Shown here: piece by piece, positions 13,003 through 23,858 of the stretch | Layout of the letters: every line of letters begins with the position of its first letter | How positions within the stretch are numbered: the stretch's first letter is position 1 | Assembly: GCF_006539685.1 (NCBI RefSeq) | Contig: NZ_BJNM01000010.1 | Coordinates: 26,570-90,569 of the forward strand | DNA from: Gluconobacter oxydans | GTDB lineage: Bacteria; Pseudomonadota; Alphaproteobacteria; Acetobacterales; Acetobacteraceae | Direction of reading: 5' to 3' | DNA length: 64,000 nt | Made by a program: the position numbers and the translations under genes | The notes under the pieces: generated by a model | The model's database searches: none | What the model was told of the DNA's origin: nothing | What the model saw: only the letters and a program-made list of their open reading frames with translations

Positions 13003-14535
13003 TCAGCGGCGCAGGTAGGTCGGAATATCCAGGTTGGAATCGTCAGCATTGCCGGACGGCTGTTCCTGCTGCTGCGGTGCCTGCTGGGGGTATCCGTCGC
13101 GGGTGCTGGGCTCCGTCCGCTGGGTGGTCTGCGGGGGCTGCTGCGGCTGGGGCGGACGGCTGCGGAAGGCGCCCGTGACCATGCCGAACAGGCTCCGCGG
13201 CGCTTCGGGCTGCAGCGGCGGGGCATGGCGGGACGGATCGGAGAACAGACCGGCCCGGGGGGAAGGCTGGTGGGTGTTTTCCTGACGGGGCGTCTGGGTT
13301 TCAGTGGCCGCAGGCTGGGTCGCCGGAGCTTCCTGCTGCGGCTGTGGGGCTGTATTCTGAGCCGGCTGCTGCTGGGGATCAATCGCGAAATTCGGGCGCG
13401 GCGGGCCCCCGGCATAGGTCGAACCCGGCTGGAACGAGGATGCTGCAGCGCGGGTCCCGGCGCTTTCGCGCGGAGCTGCCGTTCCGGCGTTCGTCTGCGG
13501 CGCAGCGGCCTGACGGGTTTCCGCGCTCGGAGCCGAAGGATCCTGACGCGGCTGTGTGTCGATGCCGGTTGCCACGACGGACACGCGAACACGACCGTTC
13601 AGCTTTTCGTCGATCAGCGCGCCGAAGATGATGTTGGCGTCGTCGGCCACTTCCTCACGGATGCGGTCCGCAGCAGCGTTGACTTCGTACAGCGTCAAGT
13701 CTTCGCCGCCGGTGATGTTGATGAGCAGGCCACGCGCACCTGCCATTGACGCGTCTTCCAGTAGCGGGTTGGAAATCGCGCGCTCGGCTGCGAGCACGGC
13801 CCGGTCTTCCGCATCTTCCTCGCTGGAGGCTTCGCCTGTCCCCATCATGGCTTTGCCCATCTCTTCCATCACGGCCTTGACGTCCGCGAAATCGAGATTG
13901 ATGAGGCCCGGGGAGACCATGAGGTCCGTAATGCCGCGAACGCCCATGTTCAGGACATTGTCGGCCATCCGGAAGGCTTCGCGGAAGGTCGTGTTCTGCG
14001 TTGCCGAATTGAACAGGTTCTGGTTCGGGATGACGATCAGCGTATCGACATGCTTCTGCAGCTCGGCAATGCCGTTTTCTGCGGCAGTCGTGCGACGGCG
14101 GCCTTCAAAATTGAAGGGCTTGGAAACAACGCCGACCGTCAGGACGCCGCGCTCACGCGCCATGCGCGCGATGACCGGAGCCGCACCCGTGCCCGTACCG
14201 CCGCCCATGCCGGCCGTGATGAAGACCAGATTCGCGCCTTCGAGCTGACGGTCGATTTCCTGTGCGGCTTCTTCGGCGGCTTCGCGACCGATTTCCGGCT
14301 TTGCACCTGCACCCAGACCGCGCGTCAGATGCGGGCCAAGTTGGACGCGGCGTTCGGCCTTGGAGTGGGCAAGCTGCTGGGCGTCGGTGTTGGCAACGAC
14401 GAATTCCACGCCCTTGAGTTCAGACGCGATCATGTTGTCGACGGCATTCGTGCCGCCGCCGCCAACGCCGATCACGGTAATCCGTGGCGCCAGCTCAACG
14501 TGGGAATTGGGAGTAGGAGTAAGGTTCAGCGTCAT
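13003..14535 (-). CDS. ftsZ: Cell division protein FtsZ
   Basis: The tubulin-like GTPase that forms the Z ring. The GTP loop GGGTGTG is at residues 111-117 and the T7 loop [11 protein letters not shown] lies in the catalytic half. The conserved GTPase part ends near residue 320. A long Gln/Pro/Ala-rich linker of about 170 residues follows, then the C-terminal peptide DIPTYLRR, which in other species binds FtsA and further partners. At 510 residues it is long because of the linker, as in other alphaproteobacteria. It follows ftsA by 57 bases. Confidence 0.98.
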   Translation of the reverse strand: MTLNLTPTPNSHVELAPRITVIGVGGGGTNAVDNMIASELKGVEFVVANTDAQQLAHSKAERRVQLGPHLTRGLGAGAKPEIGREAAEEAAQEIDRQLEGANLVFITAGMGGGTGTGAAPVIARMARERGVLTVGVVSKPFNFEGRRRTTAAENGIAELQKHVDTLIVIPNQNLFNSATQNTTFREAFRMADNVLNMGVRGITDLMVSPGLINLDFADVKAVMEEMGKAMMGTGEASSEEDAEDRAVLAAERAISNPLLEDASMAGARGLLINITGGEDLTLYEVNAAADRIREEVADDANIIFGALIDEKLNGRVRVSVVATGIDTQPRQDPSAPSAETRQAAAPQTNAGTAAPRESAGTRAAASSFQPGSTYAGGPPRPNFAIDPQQQPAQNTAPQPQQEAPATQPAATETQTPRQENTHQPSPRAGLFSDPSRHAPPLQPEAPRSLFGMVTGAFRSRPPQPQQPPQTTQRTEPSTRDGYPQQAPQQQEQPSGNADDSNLDIPTYLRR

Positions 14536-14592
14536 GATCTGGTCCGGAACTTCATGAAAGCGACAGGTGTGGGCGTTGTGATCTGTAGTAGA

Positions 14593-15990
14593 CTACACAT
14601 TGTTGCGTATGAAGCCTACGAGACGTTTAACAAGTCCGCGAGGTTTGGGTTCAGGAACGGAAATATCTCCGAAATCCCGATCCGCACCCGCTGCCCAGGC
14701 CAGAAGCCCCGCAGCGGTTGAAAATCCTGCCGAAGCCGCGGCTGTCTCGGGCAGGCCGTAAATGTTCTGGGGTTTTCCCATCCGGACAGGCCGGCCAAGA
14801 ATACGCGTTGCGACGGGCACGATTCCCTCAAGAAGCGATGCACCACCGGTCAGCACAACCCGACCATTGGCCAGGCGCCCCAGTCCCGCATTATCGAGCG
14901 ACTGCCGCACGAGTTCGAGCGTTTCCTCGATCCGGGGCTGGATGACGGAAATGACCTTGGAGCGCTGAAGGCGGACCAGCCGGTCGCTGTTCTCGCCGAT
15001 CAGCGGCACAGAGAGGATTTCCCGCTGGTCGTCCGAGCCCATCTGGGCGGCGCCATACATCGTCTTGAGACGTTCAGCCGTCTCCAGAGACGTCGAGAGC
15101 ACGCCGGCAATGTCGCGCGTGACATGCAGGCCGCCGACGCGGATCTGGGCGGTGTGGAGTAGCTTGCCTTCACAGAAAACGGCCAGGGACGTCGTGCCGC
15201 CACCCATTTCCACGACGGTCACACCCAGTTCGCGCTCTTCGGCGGCCAGGACTGAGACGCCGGAGGCAAAGGGACTCGCGACCAGCCCGTCCAGCTTCAG
15301 TTCGGCGTGCTGCAGGACGGCATCCAGAGTGCGCAATGCGCTGGAATTCATGTCCACGACATGCATCCGGGTGGCCAGTTCTTCGCACTGATGGCCAATC
15401 GGATCTGCAATTCCCGGAATGGAATCCACGACATATCCGATGGGAAGCGTATGGATGACTTCGCGGCCTTCCATCCAGGCGCGGGCCTGTCCTTCGGCGA
15501 TCAGGCGCTGCACGTCACCGGCGGTGACTTCGCGGCCGCCGATGGGGATCTGCGCGTCTACCAGACGGCTCAGCGGGCGCCCGCAGGACAGGTTGACGAC
15601 GAGCGAGTCCATGCGCCGCTCGGCAGCTTCCTCAGCCTGTCCGACGGTGGCACGGATTGCAGCTTCGGCCTCGCGGATATCAACGATGGACCCCGAACGG
15701 ATGCCGTGGGAACGGCGCCATCCATGGCCCAGAACCTGAATGGATCCATCCGGTTCGCCCTTGCCGATCAGGCAGGTCATTTTCGTCGTGCCGATGTCCA
15801 GCGCACCGAAAATGCCCGGACGCCAGCTGACGTTCCGCTGGGTATCCTCGGGGGGAAGCGGCAGGATGTCACGCGGGACGCGGTTGACGCTGACGTCACG
15901 TTCGCCGCCGACGGGAATGAGGGACCGGCCCCTGAGACCGCCCCGGCGCCGGAATGCCGGAAGATCTGACATGGAGTTGTGGTCGTTCAT
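14593..15990 (-). CDS. ftsA: Cell division protein FtsA
   Basis: An actin-like ATPase that ties FtsZ to the membrane. The ATP-fold motifs are visible: FGALDIGTTKMTCLIG, VVEMGGGTTSLAVF and VVLTGGASLLEG. At 465 residues it has about 50 extra N-terminal residues (Arg-rich, RRRGGLRGRSLIP) compared with E. coli. The C-terminus LVKRLVGFIRNN suits an amphipathic membrane-targeting helix. Its start overlaps the ftsQ stop by 4 bases. Confidence 0.96.
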   Translation of the reverse strand: MNDHNSMSDLPAFRRRGGLRGRSLIPVGGERDVSVNRVPRDILPLPPEDTQRNVSWRPGIFGALDIGTTKMTCLIGKGEPDGSIQVLGHGWRRSHGIRSGSIVDIREAEAAIRATVGQAEEAAERRMDSLVVNLSCGRPLSRLVDAQIPIGGREVTAGDVQRLIAEGQARAWMEGREVIHTLPIGYVVDSIPGIADPIGHQCEELATRMHVVDMNSSALRTLDAVLQHAELKLDGLVASPFASGVSVLAAEERELGVTVVEMGGGTTSLAVFCEGKLLHTAQIRVGGLHVTRDIAGVLSTSLETAERLKTMYGAAQMGSDDQREILSVPLIGENSDRLVRLQRSKVISVIQPRIEETLELVRQSLDNAGLGRLANGRVVLTGGASLLEGIVPVATRILGRPVRMGKPQNIYGLPETAAASAGFSTAAGLLAWAAGADRDFGDISVPEPKPRGLVKRLVGFIRNNV

Positions 15991-16922
15991 GGCTGCTTCG
16001 TGCTGTCTGCTGGTGGTGTCGGTGAGGATGGGTCAGGCTTTGCGCCATCCGGTGGCGGAGCTGCCTGAGGCGGCTGGTGGACGACCATCCGGTCCGGAAG
16101 GCGCAGATCGATCGACTGGACCGGCCGCTCCAGCAGACGCATGCTCTGCTGATAGCGGGCCAGACGGGTGAATGCCGCAGCTTCCTCGCCCTCAGGCAGC
16201 ATCACGGTCGTGCCGTCCTTGAGCGTGGCATTCCAGCGTCGGTTGCCCACCCGGATCAGGGCCGTGACCTGGTTTTTGACCAGCGGCTCCTTGTTCAGGG
16301 CGTCGATCACACTGGCGGCTGCCGTATTGGCACTTTCACCCACCACGAGGGGCAGTTGCAGAAAAGCCTGTGCATTTTTCCCGGTTAGGCCCTGATCGGA
16401 GACTTCCTCTCCCGCCCGGTTGATGAGCATGAAATGCCCGCGATCCTGCCAGACGGCGATCGGCGTGCGCTCCACAAGCGTGATGATGACGGTATCGGGC
16501 ATGTGCCGTTCGACCGTTGCATGGTCGATGAACGGCAGTTCATCCAGCCGCTGACGGGCTGCTTCAACGGAAAATCCAAAGATCGGACGTCCGACAGATG
16601 TGCCCAGCGCTTCCTGGATGGAGGCTTCGCTGGTCATGCCGCGACCGTTGATGACGATGTGACGGATGGGCAGTGGCTCCATTTCGACCAGCCGTGCCCG
16701 CAGCGGGGCGAAGCGCTCTTCGGAGGCTGCATCATACAGAAGGCGCCCGGCCGCCCCGGCAATTCCCATCACAACCAGAAACACGATCGCAGGCCGGACC
16801 AGCCGCCGTTGCCGGCGCCAGAACAGCTTTGCCCGTGACGGACGATCTTCCTGAGGCGGGAGGCCCCCGGAATAGCGTTCCCGGACAAAATCGTCTCTCT
16901 GAAAGGACGGATCCTCCCGCAT
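15987..16922 (-). CDS. ftsQ: Cell division protein FtsQ
   Basis: A bitopic divisome protein of 311 residues. A basic cytoplasmic N-terminus is followed by one membrane segment (about 42-62, VRPAIVFLVVMGIAGAAG). The POTRA domain begins RHIVINGRGMTSEASIQEAL. The FtsQ beta domain follows, and the C-terminal tail is rich in Pro, Ser and Asp. The start overlaps the ddl stop by 1 base (ATGA pattern), and the stop overlaps ftsA. Confidence 0.95.
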   Translation of the reverse strand: MREDPSFQRDDFVRERYSGGLPPQEDRPSRAKLFWRRQRRLVRPAIVFLVVMGIAGAAGRLLYDAASEERFAPLRARLVEMEPLPIRHIVINGRGMTSEASIQEALGTSVGRPIFGFSVEAARQRLDELPFIDHATVERHMPDTVIITLVERTPIAVWQDRGHFMLINRAGEEVSDQGLTGKNAQAFLQLPLVVGESANTAAASVIDALNKEPLVKNQVTALIRVGNRRWNATLKDGTTVMLPEGEEAAAFTRLARYQQSMRLLERPVQSIDLRLPDRMVVHQPPQAAPPPDGAKPDPSSPTPPADSTKQP

Positions 16923-17833
16923 CAGCGCGCCAGTGCCTCCCGGACCATCCAGTCACACAGTTCCGGATAGGAAATCCCGCAATAGGCGGCCTGTTCCGGC
17001 AGCAGGGATGTCGGTGTCATGCCGGGCTGTGTGTTGACCTCGAGGATGACCAGCGTGTCGGTGCCCTCATCGTAGCGGAAATCCGTGCGGCTGGCCCCCT
17101 GACAGCCCAGTGTCTGATGGGCGCGCAGGGCGTAATCAAGCGCACGGTCTGTCACCGCCTGCGGAAGCTCCGCAGGGACCACGTGCCGTGAGCCGCCAGC
17201 CTTGTATTTGGCCTCGAAATCATAAAACGCAGCCGTTTCGCTGGGCAGGATGTCCGTAACGGCCAGAGCCCGGTCGCCCATAACGCCTGCGGTCAGCTCG
17301 CGACCGGGAATGAAGCTCTCGACCAATGCCTCTTTCCCGAAACGCCAAGTCCGCGCGATTTCGGCGCGACGGTTGTCTCCCGTCCGCACGATCTCGACAC
17401 CGACGGAGGAACCTTCTGCGACCGGCTTGATGACATAGGGTGCGGGGAGCGGATCGGCTTCGGCCAGCTCTTCAACCGTCACGACACGTCCTTGCGCCAC
17501 GGGCAGACCGGCGGCGGCCAGAAGGATGCGGGTTGCGCCTTTGTCCATTGCCACGGCCGAGGCGCGGATGCCGGAATGGGTGTAGGGCAGGCCAAGCCAT
17601 TCCAGAACGCCCTGAATGGCACCGTCTTCGCCACGGGGGCCGTGCAGGGCGTTGAAAACGACGTCCGGTGCGGCGGCTTTCAGGCTGGCGATGGTCGTTG
17701 CGATATCCGGTCCGACATCGATCGGGGTGACGTCGTGTCCCTTTTCGCGCAGGGCCTCGATTGCGGCCTCGCCACTGACGAGACTGACAGGCCGCTCACT
17801 GGATGTTCCCCCCAACAGGACTGCGACCTTCAT
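16922..17833 (-). CDS. ddl: D-alanine-D-alanine ligase
   Basis: Makes D-Ala-D-Ala for the peptidoglycan stem peptide. The 303-residue ATP-grasp enzyme starts [17 protein letters not shown]. It contains FNALHGPRGEDGAIQGVLE and the C-terminal EVNTQPGMTPTSLLPEQA that binds metal and substrate. The frame is open upstream to 18031, but the ATG at 17833 is chosen because the conserved N-terminus starts there and forms the ATGA overlap with murB seen throughout the cluster. Confidence 0.97.
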   Translation of the reverse strand: MKVAVLLGGTSSERPVSLVSGEAAIEALREKGHDVTPIDVGPDIATTIASLKAAAPDVVFNALHGPRGEDGAIQGVLEWLGLPYTHSGIRASAVAMDKGATRILLAAAGLPVAQGRVVTVEELAEADPLPAPYVIKPVAEGSSVGVEIVRTGDNRRAEIARTWRFGKEALVESFIPGRELTAGVMGDRALAVTDILPSETAAFYDFEAKYKAGGSRHVVPAELPQAVTDRALDYALRAHQTLGCQGASRTDFRYDEGTDTLVILEVNTQPGMTPTSLLPEQAAYCGISYPELCDWMVREALAR

Positions 17834-18750
17834 ACCGTCTGTTCTCCTTCGGATTTGCGCCCGATACGTTTGATTTCCCAATGCAGGTCCACGCCGCTCT
17901 GGGCCAGCACTTTTTCGCGCACGGTTTCGCCCAGCGTTTCCAGATCCGCGCTGCTGGCCTGTCCCAGATTGAGCAGGAAGTTGCAGTGCTTTTCGCTGAC
18001 CTGCGCATCCCCGATCTGAAGACCACGGCACCCGGCTTCGTCAATGAGCTGCCAGGCCTTGTGGCCGTCGGGGTTGCGGAAGGTGGAGCCGCCGGTTCGT
18101 GCCCGCACGGGCTGCGAGGCCTCGCGCGAGGCCCGGATATCCGCGATGCGGCTGCGGATGGCATCTGCGTTGTCCGGTGTGCCGCGCAGGCTGGCGCGGA
18201 TGACCACACTGCCTTCGGGAAGCTCCGAATGACGATAGGCAAAGCCGAGCTCGTCATGGGACAGACGACGGAGTTCGCCTTCGGCTGTCAGGATGTCTGC
18301 CCATTCGAAAACGGCGTTGATATCTGATCCGTAGGCGCCCGCGTTCATGCGGACAGCACCGCCGATCGATCCCGGAATGCCAGCCAGGAACTCCAGCCCT
18401 GCCAGACCGGCAGCGGCGGCATGTTCAGCCACGGTGATGTCGAGCGCGGCTGCGCCCACGATCATGCTGTTGCCCTGAACGGTGATGTCCGCAAAGCCGC
18501 GCGCCAGACGGATAACCGTGCCGGCAATGCCACCGTCGCGGATGATGACGTTCGAGCACGCGCCCAGAACCGTAACCGGCATGGTGGCCGGCTTTTCGCG
18601 CAGGAAAAGGGCCAGATCGTCCTGGTCTTCGGGAACGAACAGCCAGTCCGCCGGACCGCCCACGCGGAACCAGGCGCGGGGGCCGAGCGGGGCGTTCGGG
18701 GTCAGTCTGCCGCGCAGGCCTTTGACAGGAAAGTCGCTGCTACCCGTCAT
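17830..18750 (-). CDS. murB: UDP-N-acetylenolpyruvoylglucosamine reductase
   Basis: The FAD enzyme that reduces the enolpyruvyl group to give UDP-MurNAc. The 306-residue protein has the FAD-binding region [19 protein letters not shown], the [19 protein letters not shown] motif, and [17 protein letters not shown] near the C-terminus with the proton-donating Ser. The ATG at 18750 overlaps the murC stop by 4 bases; the frame's earlier ATG at 18816 would place 22 poorly conserved residues in front. Confidence 0.96.
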   Translation of the reverse strand: MTGSSDFPVKGLRGRLTPNAPLGPRAWFRVGGPADWLFVPEDQDDLALFLREKPATMPVTVLGACSNVIIRDGGIAGTVIRLARGFADITVQGNSMIVGAAALDITVAEHAAAAGLAGLEFLAGIPGSIGGAVRMNAGAYGSDINAVFEWADILTAEGELRRLSHDELGFAYRHSELPEGSVVIRASLRGTPDNADAIRSRIADIRASREASQPVRARTGGSTFRNPDGHKAWQLIDEAGCRGLQIGDAQVSEKHCNFLLNLGQASSADLETLGETVREKVLAQSGVDLHWEIKRIGRKSEGEQTV

Positions 18751-20180
18751 GCCGCGCCTTCGGTTGCGGGCTGGCGGTTCAGGGCTTCGAGCTGGGCGGG
18801 AAGGGCCTGCGCCCACTGGGTGATGGTGCCGGCGCCAAGGCAGACGACGTAATCGCCCGGCTTGGCGATGGCGTTGATCATTTCCGCCAGATGGGCCGGA
18901 TCGGGGAGCGGCACGACGGAGCGGTGGCCGCGGTCACGCAGGCCTTCAACGAGCGCATCGCGGCCTGCACCCTCGATCGGCGTTTCGCCCGCGGCATAGA
19001 CATCGGCCACGATGACCGTATCGGCGTCGTTCATGCAGGTGCAGAACTCGTTGAACAGGACCTTCAGGCGCGAATAGCGGTGCGGCTGCATGACGGCGAT
19101 GACGTTGCGCGCACCGGCCTGACGGGCGGCTTTGAGCACGGCGGCGATTTCAACCGGGTGATGGCCGTAATCATCGACGATGGAGATGCCGTTATACTCG
19201 CCCGTGCGCGTGAAGCGGCGCTTGACGCCCTTGAAGGTCGTCAGGGCGGACGCGATTACGGAATCGCTGATTTCCATTTCAAGCGCGACGGCGATGGCGG
19301 CGAGCGAGTTCAGGACGTTGTGGTGTCCGAGCATCGGCAGGCGGAACGGACCGGCGCGGCGCGAGCGGTTGCGCTGGCGGTTGGTGACCACGACCTCGAA
19401 TGTCGCGCCGCGTTTGTCCATGACGACCTTCTCGGCGCGGATATCGGCCTGCGGGCTGAAGCCGTAGGTGATGACACGATGATCGGACAGGCGCGGGATC
19501 ATCTGCTGCACCTGCGGGTGATCCACGCACAGGACGGCAAAGCCGTAGAACGGAATGTTCGAAACAAACTGGTCGTAGCCGGCCTGCATGGCCTCTTCAG
19601 TGCCCCAGTGATCCAGATGTTCCGGATCCATATTGGTCACGACGGCGATCACGGCGGGCAGGCGCAGGAAGGACCCGTCGCTTTCATCGGCCTCGACGAC
19701 CATCCAGTCGCCCGAACCCATACGAGTGTTGGTGCCGTAAGCCTCGATGATGCCGCCATTGATGACGGTCGGGTCCAGACGGGCATGTTCGAGCACGCAG
19801 GCCACGAGGCTGGTGGTCGTCGTCTTGCCATGTGTGCCGCCGATGGCGACGGACCAGCGCAGGCGCATCAGTTCGGCCAGCATTTCCGCACGCCGCACGA
19901 CCGGGATGAGCTTGGCACGCGCGGCCACGACTTCCGGATTGTCCTTTTTCACGGCCGTCGAGGTCACGACAACCTGTGCGTCGCCCAGATTGGCGGCGTC
20001 ATGGCCGATATGCACGACAATCCCGGCCTGGCGCAGGCGCTGCACATTGGCACCTTCGGCAATATCGGAACCCTGCACCTTGTAGCCCAGCATGTGCAGG
20101 ACTTCGGCGATGCCGGACATGCCGATGCCGCCGATACCGACGAAGTGAATGGTTCCGATGTTCAGGGGCAGGGCGCGCAT
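18747..20180 (-). CDS. murC: UDP-N-acetylmuramate--L-alanine ligase
   Basis: Adds the first amino acid of the stem peptide. The 477-residue Mur ligase has the N-terminal glycine-rich [16 protein letters not shown], the ATP loop [12 protein letters not shown], the central [10 protein letters not shown] and the C-terminal [14 protein letters not shown]. It follows murG by 39 bases, one of the few gaps in the cluster. Confidence 0.97.
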   Translation of the reverse strand: MRALPLNIGTIHFVGIGGIGMSGIAEVLHMLGYKVQGSDIAEGANVQRLRQAGIVVHIGHDAANLGDAQVVVTSTAVKKDNPEVVAARAKLIPVVRRAEMLAELMRLRWSVAIGGTHGKTTTTSLVACVLEHARLDPTVINGGIIEAYGTNTRMGSGDWMVVEADESDGSFLRLPAVIAVVTNMDPEHLDHWGTEEAMQAGYDQFVSNIPFYGFAVLCVDHPQVQQMIPRLSDHRVITYGFSPQADIRAEKVVMDKRGATFEVVVTNRQRNRSRRAGPFRLPMLGHHNVLNSLAAIAVALEMEISDSVIASALTTFKGVKRRFTRTGEYNGISIVDDYGHHPVEIAAVLKAARQAGARNVIAVMQPHRYSRLKVLFNEFCTCMNDADTVIVADVYAAGETPIEGAGRDALVEGLRDRGHRSVVPLPDPAHLAEMINAIAKPGDYVVCLGAGTITQWAQALPAQLEALNRQPATEGAA

Positions 20181-20219
20181 GGGGCAGGTACTCTTGGGCA
20201 GGAACGATAAAAACAGGGA

Positions 20220-21317
20220 TCAGGACCGCAGGGCGGATTCAATCAGATCAGCGACTTTTGCGGCAGCATGAGGGCGCGCGCACAGATGAGCGGCTTTTGC
20301 TGCGTTTTCGAGCTTTTCTGGATGGGAAAACAGGTCTGTCAGCAGAGCCGTCAGGGCTGCGGCCGTGAAATCGGGCTGTCGGATCATCCAGGCTGCACCG
20401 GCATCCACGAGCGCCTGACCATTCGCACCCTGTTCATCGGATGCCGCGATGGGCAGCGGCACCAGAATGGATGGCAAACCGGCCATGGCCAGTTCCGCAA
20501 CCGAAGAGCCGCCTGCGCGTCCGATCACGAGATGGGCGTTTTTCAGACAGGCCGGAACATTCGTGAAGAAGGGGGCAGCCTCGACTTCGATCCCCGCATT
20601 TTCGTAAATGGCGCGGACGCGCTCCAGATCATCGGCCTTGATCTGCTGCGTGACTTTCAGGCGTTTGCGGAAGTCTTCGGAAAGGGCAGCCAGCGCCTGT
20701 GGCACGATTTCGGAGAACACGCGTGCGCCCAGGGAGCCACCCCAGACCAGAAGATTGATCCTGTCTTCGGGCGGGGCATAGACATGACCGAACAGGGCCT
20801 CGATGCCTTCACGGACGGGCATGCCGGTCAGGGTTGTCCGGGCATTTTCAGGAAGACGGGCGACCTTCGCGTAGGACGTGGCGATCAGCGGAGAAAAGCG
20901 GGACAGGAAGGCATTGGCCTGTCCGAGCACGGCATTGCCTTCGTGAATGACCATCTGCGGACGCTTTGCGGAAGGCAGAAGGCGTGACGCAGTCAGAGGC
21001 GGGATAGACGGATAGCCACCGAAACCCACGACCGCCGCGGCATCAAGCGAAGCGAGAATACGGCGGGCTTCCATCATGCCGCGCAGCAGGGCCAGCACAC
21101 CATGGACTTTCCCGCTAAGACCCTTGCCAGCAACACCTGCGCCGTCCAGCACGTATTGCGGACGGTCCTTGAACAGGCCGGTTTCGCGTCGTCCGTGCCG
21201 GGCGTCCGTCATCAGGACAAGGTCGTGACCCCGTTCCGCAAGTACGGTTGCGACGGCTTCGGCCGGGAAGAAATGTCCGCCCGTGCCACCGGCGGCGATA
21301 ACGATGGGGCGGTTCAC
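20220..21317 (-). CDS. murG: Lipid II synthase MurG
   Basis: The GT28 glycosyltransferase that adds GlcNAc to lipid I at the inner membrane face. The 365-residue protein has AAGGTGGHFFPAEAVA at its N-terminus and VIGRAGGSSVAELAMAGLP, the donor-binding loop, in the C-terminal half. The start overlaps the ftsW stop by 4 bases. Confidence 0.97.
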   Translation of the reverse strand: MNRPIVIAAGGTGGHFFPAEAVATVLAERGHDLVLMTDARHGRRETGLFKDRPQYVLDGAGVAGKGLSGKVHGVLALLRGMMEARRILASLDAAAVVGFGGYPSIPPLTASRLLPSAKRPQMVIHEGNAVLGQANAFLSRFSPLIATSYAKVARLPENARTTLTGMPVREGIEALFGHVYAPPEDRINLLVWGGSLGARVFSEIVPQALAALSEDFRKRLKVTQQIKADDLERVRAIYENAGIEVEAAPFFTNVPACLKNAHLVIGRAGGSSVAELAMAGLPSILVPLPIAASDEQGANGQALVDAGAAWMIRQPDFTAAALTALLTDLFSHPEKLENAAKAAHLCARPHAAAKVADLIESALRS

Positions 21318-22507
21318 GGCGCGTTCCTCTCAAACAGTGGTCCCTGGCCGTAAGGCGCAGAGGTTCTCTGACCAATCCGGCTCTGGCCGACGTGATGACG
21401 TGTCAGCGCCAGAACCATACCCATGGTCAGGGCCACCGACATTGCCGAACTGCCGCCATAGGAAATGAAGGGCAGGGTCATGCCCTTTGTCGGGATCAGA
21501 TGCAATGTCGAACCCATGTTGACGAAGGCCTGAAGTCCAAATCCCGTCACCAGTCCGGCAGCGGACACGATGACGAACGGGTCGTCCTCATGCATCAGCT
21601 TGAGCAGGGTACGCAGGACGATGATCCCGAACAGCAGGATGATCCCGATGCACAGGATCAGACCGTATTCTTCACCCGCGACCGCAAAGACGAAGTCGGC
21701 ATGGGCGTCGGGCAGCAGATCCTTCACGCGGCCTTCGCCAGGCCCGCGGCCCAGCAGGCCGCCATTTCCGAACGCCCGCAATGCGGTGTCAATCTGGTAG
21801 TGGTCACCGACATCAGGATGCAGGAAGCGCTGCACGCGGGACTGCACGTGCGGAAAGACGATATAGGCGACCGCAAAGGCCCCCGCCATGCCAGCCACGC
21901 ACAGCCCAACCCAGTAGAGCTTGAGGCCGTCCACGAACAGCTGGGTCATGAAGACCATCGTGATGACGGACAGCATTCCGATATCGGGCTGGGATTTCAG
22001 CAGGATCAGAATGACCCCGAAGCACAGGAAGGCAATCAGCATGCCGGGGAAGGCGATATTGCCCCACATCACGACGGAACGGCGCGCCGAGAGCAGCCAG
22101 CCGGTCACGACCGCAAAGCAGGGCTTGAGGAACTCCGAGGGCTGGACCGACATCATCGGCAGCGCAATCCAGCGGCGCGCGCCCTTGATTTCCATGCCGT
22201 GCACCAGCGTCATGGCGGTGGCGCCGAGCGCTATGATGCCGCCGATAATCGCGAGTTTCTTGATGGCCTGCCGGGACAGGTAGGACGTCCCAAGCACGAT
22301 CGCTCCGGCCAGCGCCAGAAAGATCACCTGCTTGAGAATGAACATATTGCGCGAAGCGCCGATACGGGATGCCACGGCAGGACTGGCCGCCAGCATCAGG
22401 ACATAGCCCAGGCCGATCAGCAGACCGACGCAGGCCAGCGTCACACGGTCCAGGTTCCGCCACCAGCGGGCAACCGCAGAAGTATCGACACGGGACAGTC
22501 CCGACAT
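21314..22507 (-). CDS. ftsW: Septal peptidoglycan polymerase FtsW
   Basis: A SEDS-family lipid II polymerase acting with FtsI. The 397-residue protein has about 10 membrane segments. It contains the SEDS signature GARRWIALPMMSVQPSEFLKP in split form (GARRWI, then QPSEFLKP), and LIPTKGMTLPFISYGGSS near the end. It follows murD by only 4 bases and overlaps murG. Confidence 0.96.
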   Translation of the reverse strand: MSGLSRVDTSAVARWWRNLDRVTLACVGLLIGLGYVLMLAASPAVASRIGASRNMFILKQVIFLALAGAIVLGTSYLSRQAIKKLAIIGGIIALGATAMTLVHGMEIKGARRWIALPMMSVQPSEFLKPCFAVVTGWLLSARRSVVMWGNIAFPGMLIAFLCFGVILILLKSQPDIGMLSVITMVFMTQLFVDGLKLYWVGLCVAGMAGAFAVAYIVFPHVQSRVQRFLHPDVGDHYQIDTALRAFGNGGLLGRGPGEGRVKDLLPDAHADFVFAVAGEEYGLILCIGIILLFGIIVLRTLLKLMHEDDPFVIVSAAGLVTGFGLQAFVNMGSTLHLIPTKGMTLPFISYGGSSAMSVALTMGMVLALTRHHVGQSRIGQRTSAPYGQGPLFERNAP

Positions 22508-22511
22508 GGTG

Positions 22512-23858
22512 TCAATCCTCCTGTTTCTGCGTGGGGTTGGTGCCCGAATGGCCTGATTTTACGATATTATCGCAAATCTGAAGGAAGTGTGAACCTCGAT
22601 CCTCGAAACTGCGAAATTGATCGAAACTTGCACAGGCGGGTGAAAGCAGGACGACAGGAATGTTTTCGTCGAGAGCGGCTTTGAAGGCTGCCGGAACAGC
22701 CTTTTCCAGCGTTCCGCACTGCTGGAAGGGTACGCCATGCGTTTCCAGCGTCGCGGCCAGGACATCCGCGTCCTGTCCGATCAGAAAAGCCTGTGCGATG
22801 TGACGGAAAAAGGGCGCGAGGCTTTCGATACCGCCGGCTTTTGCAACACCGCCCGCAATCCACATGACTTTGTCATAGGCGGCGAGAGCCTTTGAGACGG
22901 CTTCGGCGTTCGTGGCCTTGCTGTCGTTGATGAAAGAGACGCCATCGCATTCCGCGACTTTCTGCAGGCGATGCTCCAGGCCTGGGAATGATTTCAGGCC
23001 GGTCCGGATTGCCGCCTCATCAAGGCCGAGATGGCTCGCGATGGTCAGGGCCGCGCCGACATTCTGGGCATTATGCCGTCCGGGAAGGGCCGGGCCGTCG
23101 TAAGGTGGCAGGGCGTCTGCGTCCAGTTCAACGACCTGTACGCCGCGTGATGCGACCTGTGAGGCGATGGCGCGGCACCAGTCATCATCCATACCGATCA
23201 CGGCCAGATCGTCCGGGCCCATATTATCGAAGACATGCGCTTTGGCGGCGGCATAGCCCGCCATGTCGCCATGCCGGTCCAGATGGTCGGGGGTCAGGTT
23301 CAGCAGGCAGGCGGCGTTCGCGTGGAAGCGATCCAGCCGTTCGAGCATGTAGGACGACATTTCGATGACGTAGACGCCGTCATCGGGCAGGAGCGGCAAT
23401 GCCAGCGATGCCGTACCCAGATTGCCACCCGCCGCGCAGGGACGTCCGGCTGTCGTAAAAAGATGGGCGATCAGCGCCGTCGTCGTCGATTTTCCGTTCG
23501 TTCCGGTGACGGCGATGAACGCGGCTTTTGAGCCAGACTTACGGACGGCGCGATACAGGATCTCGGCATCGGACAGGATCTGGATCCCCTGTGCCCGGGC
23601 GAGGTCCGCGACGGGATGGGCCTTGGGGAGCAGATGAGGAATGCCGGGGGACAAAATCAGGGCTGTCATGCCGGACAGGTCGGTCAGAGGAGCAACCGTC
23701 AGGTTCGGCTGCGCGGGAAGATCGGCATTGCGGTCATCCCAGGCCTGAACCTCTGCGCCCATCCCGAGCAGCGCCTGCACAACGGCTGTGCCATTGCGCC
23801 CCAGACCGCAGACGGCATAACGCTCGCCTGCGAGGAGGTCGGACGGAAAGCCGCTCAT
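22512..23858 (-). CDS. murD: UDP-N-acetylmuramoylalanine--D-glutamate ligase
   Basis: Adds D-Glu to UDP-MurNAc-L-Ala. The 448-residue protein starts with a Rossmann-like [18 protein letters not shown]. The ATP loop is [15 protein letters not shown], and [13 protein letters not shown] follows in the C-terminal domain. The ATG at 23858 is preferred over the in-frame 23942 because the conserved N-terminus begins there and it forms the usual 4-base overlap with mraY. Confidence 0.96.

Noticed and set aside
16922..18031. Longer ddl, murB, murD, proB and obgE genes from upstream in-frame starts
   Set aside because: The extra residues do not match the families. The internal ATGs give the overlap pattern used across the cluster or the conserved N-terminus.
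18891..20210. A 439-residue plus-strand frame opposite murC
   Set aside because: Antisense shadow of a well-conserved gene; rich in His, Asp and Gly without a family pattern.
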